Assembly (NCBI GenBank): GCA_008000375.1 | Contig: SMOI01000151.1 | Location: 1-43,240 of the forward strand | Length of the DNA: 43,240 bases | Origin: Poteriospumella lacustris | Taxonomy: Eukaryota > Sar > Chrysophyceae > Chromulinales > Dinobryaceae | Direction: 5' to 3' | Part shown: in pieces, positions 41,263 to 43,240 of the stretch | Numbering within the stretch: position 1 is the stretch's first letter | How the letters are laid out: each line of letters begins with the position of its first letter | Translations under genes and position numbers: made by a program | The notes under the pieces: generated by a model | Database searches by the model: none | Told to the model about the DNA's origin: nothing | Seen by the model: the letters and a program-made list of their open reading frames with translations, nothing else

Positions 41263-41651
41263 CGTTTGTGACTGATCCCTTTTCTTTACTTGTCTCTCAA
41301 GAAAGGAACACGCACCCCCACGGAAGACAATTTCGAAGCCAAAGAAAGCAATCTGATGTGTGAAAACTCTTCCTGTGTTCACCAGTTTGCTTGCGCGCTG
41401 AATACAAACAAATCCAGATCAAACTTGTCCCAACGACGCGACGACGGCGGCGATTTGCCCTTTCTTCTGTAACCGACAGATCAAGAAAGCGTGTATTGGC
41501 TCGCACTGGTAAAACAGTGTCATCATCGTCGTCGTGTCACCCTCCCTACCTCTTCGCTCGATCACATCTTGGACGACGCGGATCCTTCTTGATCAACACA
41601 AGTTAATGTGCGATTTGTGGTCTCAACCCGGATCACATCACAGAAGGAACT
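41263..41651. promoter_or_regulatory. Divergent promoter region of p24 and GAPN-like genes (389 bases)
   Basis: These head-to-head genes share this region. An in-frame TAA at 41604-41606 precedes the GAPN-like start codon and supports that start. No core element is recognised. Confidence 0.4.
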
Positions 41652-43240
41652 ATGAGATCTGTATTGTGGATCGTTGTTCTCCTGGCGGGAGCTGTTCTGG
41701 GAGTTTTCGCTCGAGATGAACCGCTCTGCCCCGTAAAGGAGGCGATTATGGTTCATCAGGAGGATCCATACTATGCACAGAGACCATTTGTTGATGGCGG
41801 AAAGACATTTTTTGGAGGCGAGATCCATAACTACGGTGGCAAAGTTATCGACGTCACCTCTCCCATTTTCGACGCGACCACCAACAAACCCACTGTCATT
41901 GGGAAGTTGGCACAGATGACCAAGGAGGATCTCCCTCCAATCATTGACAGCGCGAAGAAAGCTTGGGACCACGGTCAGGGCACTTGGCCTCAAATGTCTC
42001 CGGAGGCTCGTATTTCGGCGATCCAAAAGGTCGTCGAGTCTCTGAAGCAGCGACGGGAGTTGATTGTGAAGGTTCTCATGTGGGAAATCTGCAAATCTCT
42101 CGATGATGCCCAGGTGGAATTCGACCGTACGATGAAATTCATCGAGGCTGCAATCGCTGAATACCGCTCATCCGACGCACAGGAGGGCTCATGGCGCAGT
42201 GTCAGTGGGATTTACGCTAAAGTTCGTCGTTTGGCTATCGGTATCATCTTGTGCCTGGGCCCCTTCAACTATCCCTTCAACGAGACGTATGCCACGTTGA
42301 TTCCAGCCTTGTTGATGGGCAATGTCGTCATCATGAAGATTCCCACCGTAGGCGGCCTGGCGCACATGTTGACGATGGAAGCCTACGCGGAGCATCTCCC
42401 TCCGGGCACGTTGAACTTCGTCTCCGGCTCCGGCCGTGTTCTCTTGTCACCAATCATGAAATCGGGGGCCATCGATGTCTTGGCATTCATTGGAGGCAGC
42501 AAGGCGGCGGATGAGTTGATTGCTGCGCACCCCAACCCCCACCGATTGAAGGTCTTCTTGCAGTTGGAAGGCAAGAACATCGGTGTCGTCATGCCGGATG
42601 CTAATTTGGACACCGCCGCCCAACAGATCGTTCTCGGAGCTACGACGTACAACGGACAGCGATGCACCGCCATTAAGACGATCCTGGTACACCAAAGCGT
42701 CTTCTCTTCGTTTTTGGAGAAGTTCCTTCCGAAGGTTGCCGCGTTGAAGTTTGGCTTGCCCTGGCAGGCCGGAGGGGTACAAATTACCCATTTACCAACG
42801 CCAGGAAAAGTCCGATATCTCACGGGCCTGGTGGAAGATGCTGTGCAGCACGGAGCAACCATTGCTAATGATCAATGCGAGGTCTACGGTGAAACCATGC
42901 TTCGACCAACGGTGGTGGTGGGTGTGAATCCATCGATGAGACTGTGGCACGAGGAGCAGTTTGGCCCCGTGATTCCCGTGGCTGTCTTCAACCAAACGAC
43001 TGAGTTGTTGCAGTATATGCGTGAGACGCCGTATGGACAGCAGGCGTCCATTTTCACTTCCGCTGATGTCGAAACCGGTCACGACGTGGCGGGCGACAAG
43101 GTGCAGCTGTTGGATGCGTTGGCCTTGGCCGTTGGCCGAGTGAACATCAACACGCAATGCGGCCGTTCGCCAGATGTGCTGCCTTTCTCCGGTCGACGCT
43201 CTTCAGCGTTGGGAACCATGTCTGTGTCCGAAGCCTTGCG
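41652..43240 (+). CDS. GAPN-like NADP-dependent glyceraldehyde-3-phosphate dehydrogenase with signal peptide (3' partial)
   Basis: The frame is open from ATG 41652 to the window end without a stop, so the last residues are missing; 529 codons are seen. The aldehyde dehydrogenase fold is complete: GPFNYPFNETYATLIPALLM at the cofactor site, GGSKAAD, the nucleophile in YNGQRCTAIKTI, EEQFGPVIPV and the C-terminal VNINTQCGRSPDVLPFSG. The GQRCTAIK and NIN-x-x-x-R-x-PD motifs point to the non-phosphorylating GAPDH (GAPN) group, which oxidises glyceraldehyde 3-phosphate to 3-phosphoglycerate and makes NADPH. Two oddities stand out. MRSVLWIVVLLAGAVLGVFA is a signal peptide on an enzyme that is usually cytosolic. 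The family motif with the general-base Glu (E-L-G-G-K) reads Q-L-E-G-K. Confidence 0.88.
   Translation, partial: MRSVLWIVVLLAGAVLGVFARDEPLCPVKEAIMVHQEDPYYAQRPFVDGGKTFFGGEIHNYGGKVIDVTSPIFDATTNKPTVIGKLAQMTKEDLPPIIDSAKKAWDHGQGTWPQMSPEARISAIQKVVESLKQRRELIVKVLMWEICKSLDDAQVEFDRTMKFIEAAIAEYRSSDAQEGSWRSVSGIYAKVRRLAIGIILCLGPFNYPFNETYATLIPALLMGNVVIMKIPTVGGLAHMLTMEAYAEHLPPGTLNFVSGSGRVLLSPIMKSGAIDVLAFIGGSKAADELIAAHPNPHRLKVFLQLEGKNIGVVMPDANLDTAAQQIVLGATTYNGQRCTAIKTILVHQSVFSSFLEKFLPKVAALKFGLPWQAGGVQITHLPTPGKVRYLTGLVEDAVQHGATIANDQCEVYGETMLRPTVVVGVNPSMRLWHEEQFGPVIPVAVFNQTTELLQYMRETPYGQQASIFTSADVETGHDVAGDKVQLLDALALAVGRVNINTQCGRSPDVLPFSGRRSSALGTMSVSEAL

Overview
The window is nuclear DNA of a compact, intron-containing eukaryote. 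The best-supported guess is a plastid-bearing stramenopile (heterokont alga). Genes lie on both strands, about 23 in 43 kb. Many are interrupted by short GT-AG introns of 61-85 bases, and I placed these by reading conserved protein sequence across the junctions. Two features suggest the lineage. One transporter precursor begins with a signal peptide ending in a SAF-type cleavage motif followed by a basic, Ser-rich stretch, which is the bipartite plastid-targeting pattern of algae with red secondary plastids. A surface protein also carries the Pro-Ser/Thr repeats common in stramenopile extracellular proteins. I see no tRNA, rRNA, CRISPR array or bacterial-style operon. The species cannot be named from this sequence.

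Layout: 209-1150 (-) unknown protein; 1719-4750 (+) TBC1D5-like Rab GAP with a long low-complexity tail; 5174-6811 (-) MFSD5/MOT2-type molybdate transporter with a plastid presequence; 7243-9930 (-) triple-bromodomain protein; 10415-10984 (+) EF-hand protein; 11122-11994 (-) MycE-type methyltransferase; 12383-13173 (+) small protein with VPP repeats; 13722-17700 (+) CAF-1 large subunit; 18269-18881 (+) TCTP; 19348-21119 (-) and 21453-23213 (-) two type I membrane proteins; 23747-24390 (+) DUF4442 hot-dog protein; 24789-26944 (+) ePHD-preSET-SET protein with a degenerate SET core; 27538-28683 (+) unknown protein; 28948-30519 (-) MFS transporter; 31072-32264 (+) pirin; 32810-34747 (+) arrestin-fold protein; 35019-36111 (-) Golgi-type glycosyltransferase; 36501-37408 (+) unknown conserved-looking protein; 37701-38084 TA-flanked MITE-like element; 38237-40271 (+) ABCG half transporter; 40499-41262 (-) p24/TMED cargo receptor; 41652 to the window end (+) GAPN-like aldehyde dehydrogenase, cut by the window edge.

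The genes do not form one pathway. Several concern chromatin (CAF-1, bromodomain and SET proteins, pirin) and several concern membrane traffic or transport (TBC GAP, p24, arrestin, ABCG, two MFS). The observations most worth following are: three repeated basic-Ile-x-Pro motifs, resembling Asf1-binding B-domain motifs, after the winged helix of the CAF-1 large subunit; the plastid-addressed MOT2 homologue; a GAPN homologue with a signal peptide and an altered active-site motif; a SET protein lacking its catalytic signatures, with partial copies of itself nearby in both orientations; and a pirin whose frame extends upstream, without an AUG, into a mitochondrial-presequence-like segment.
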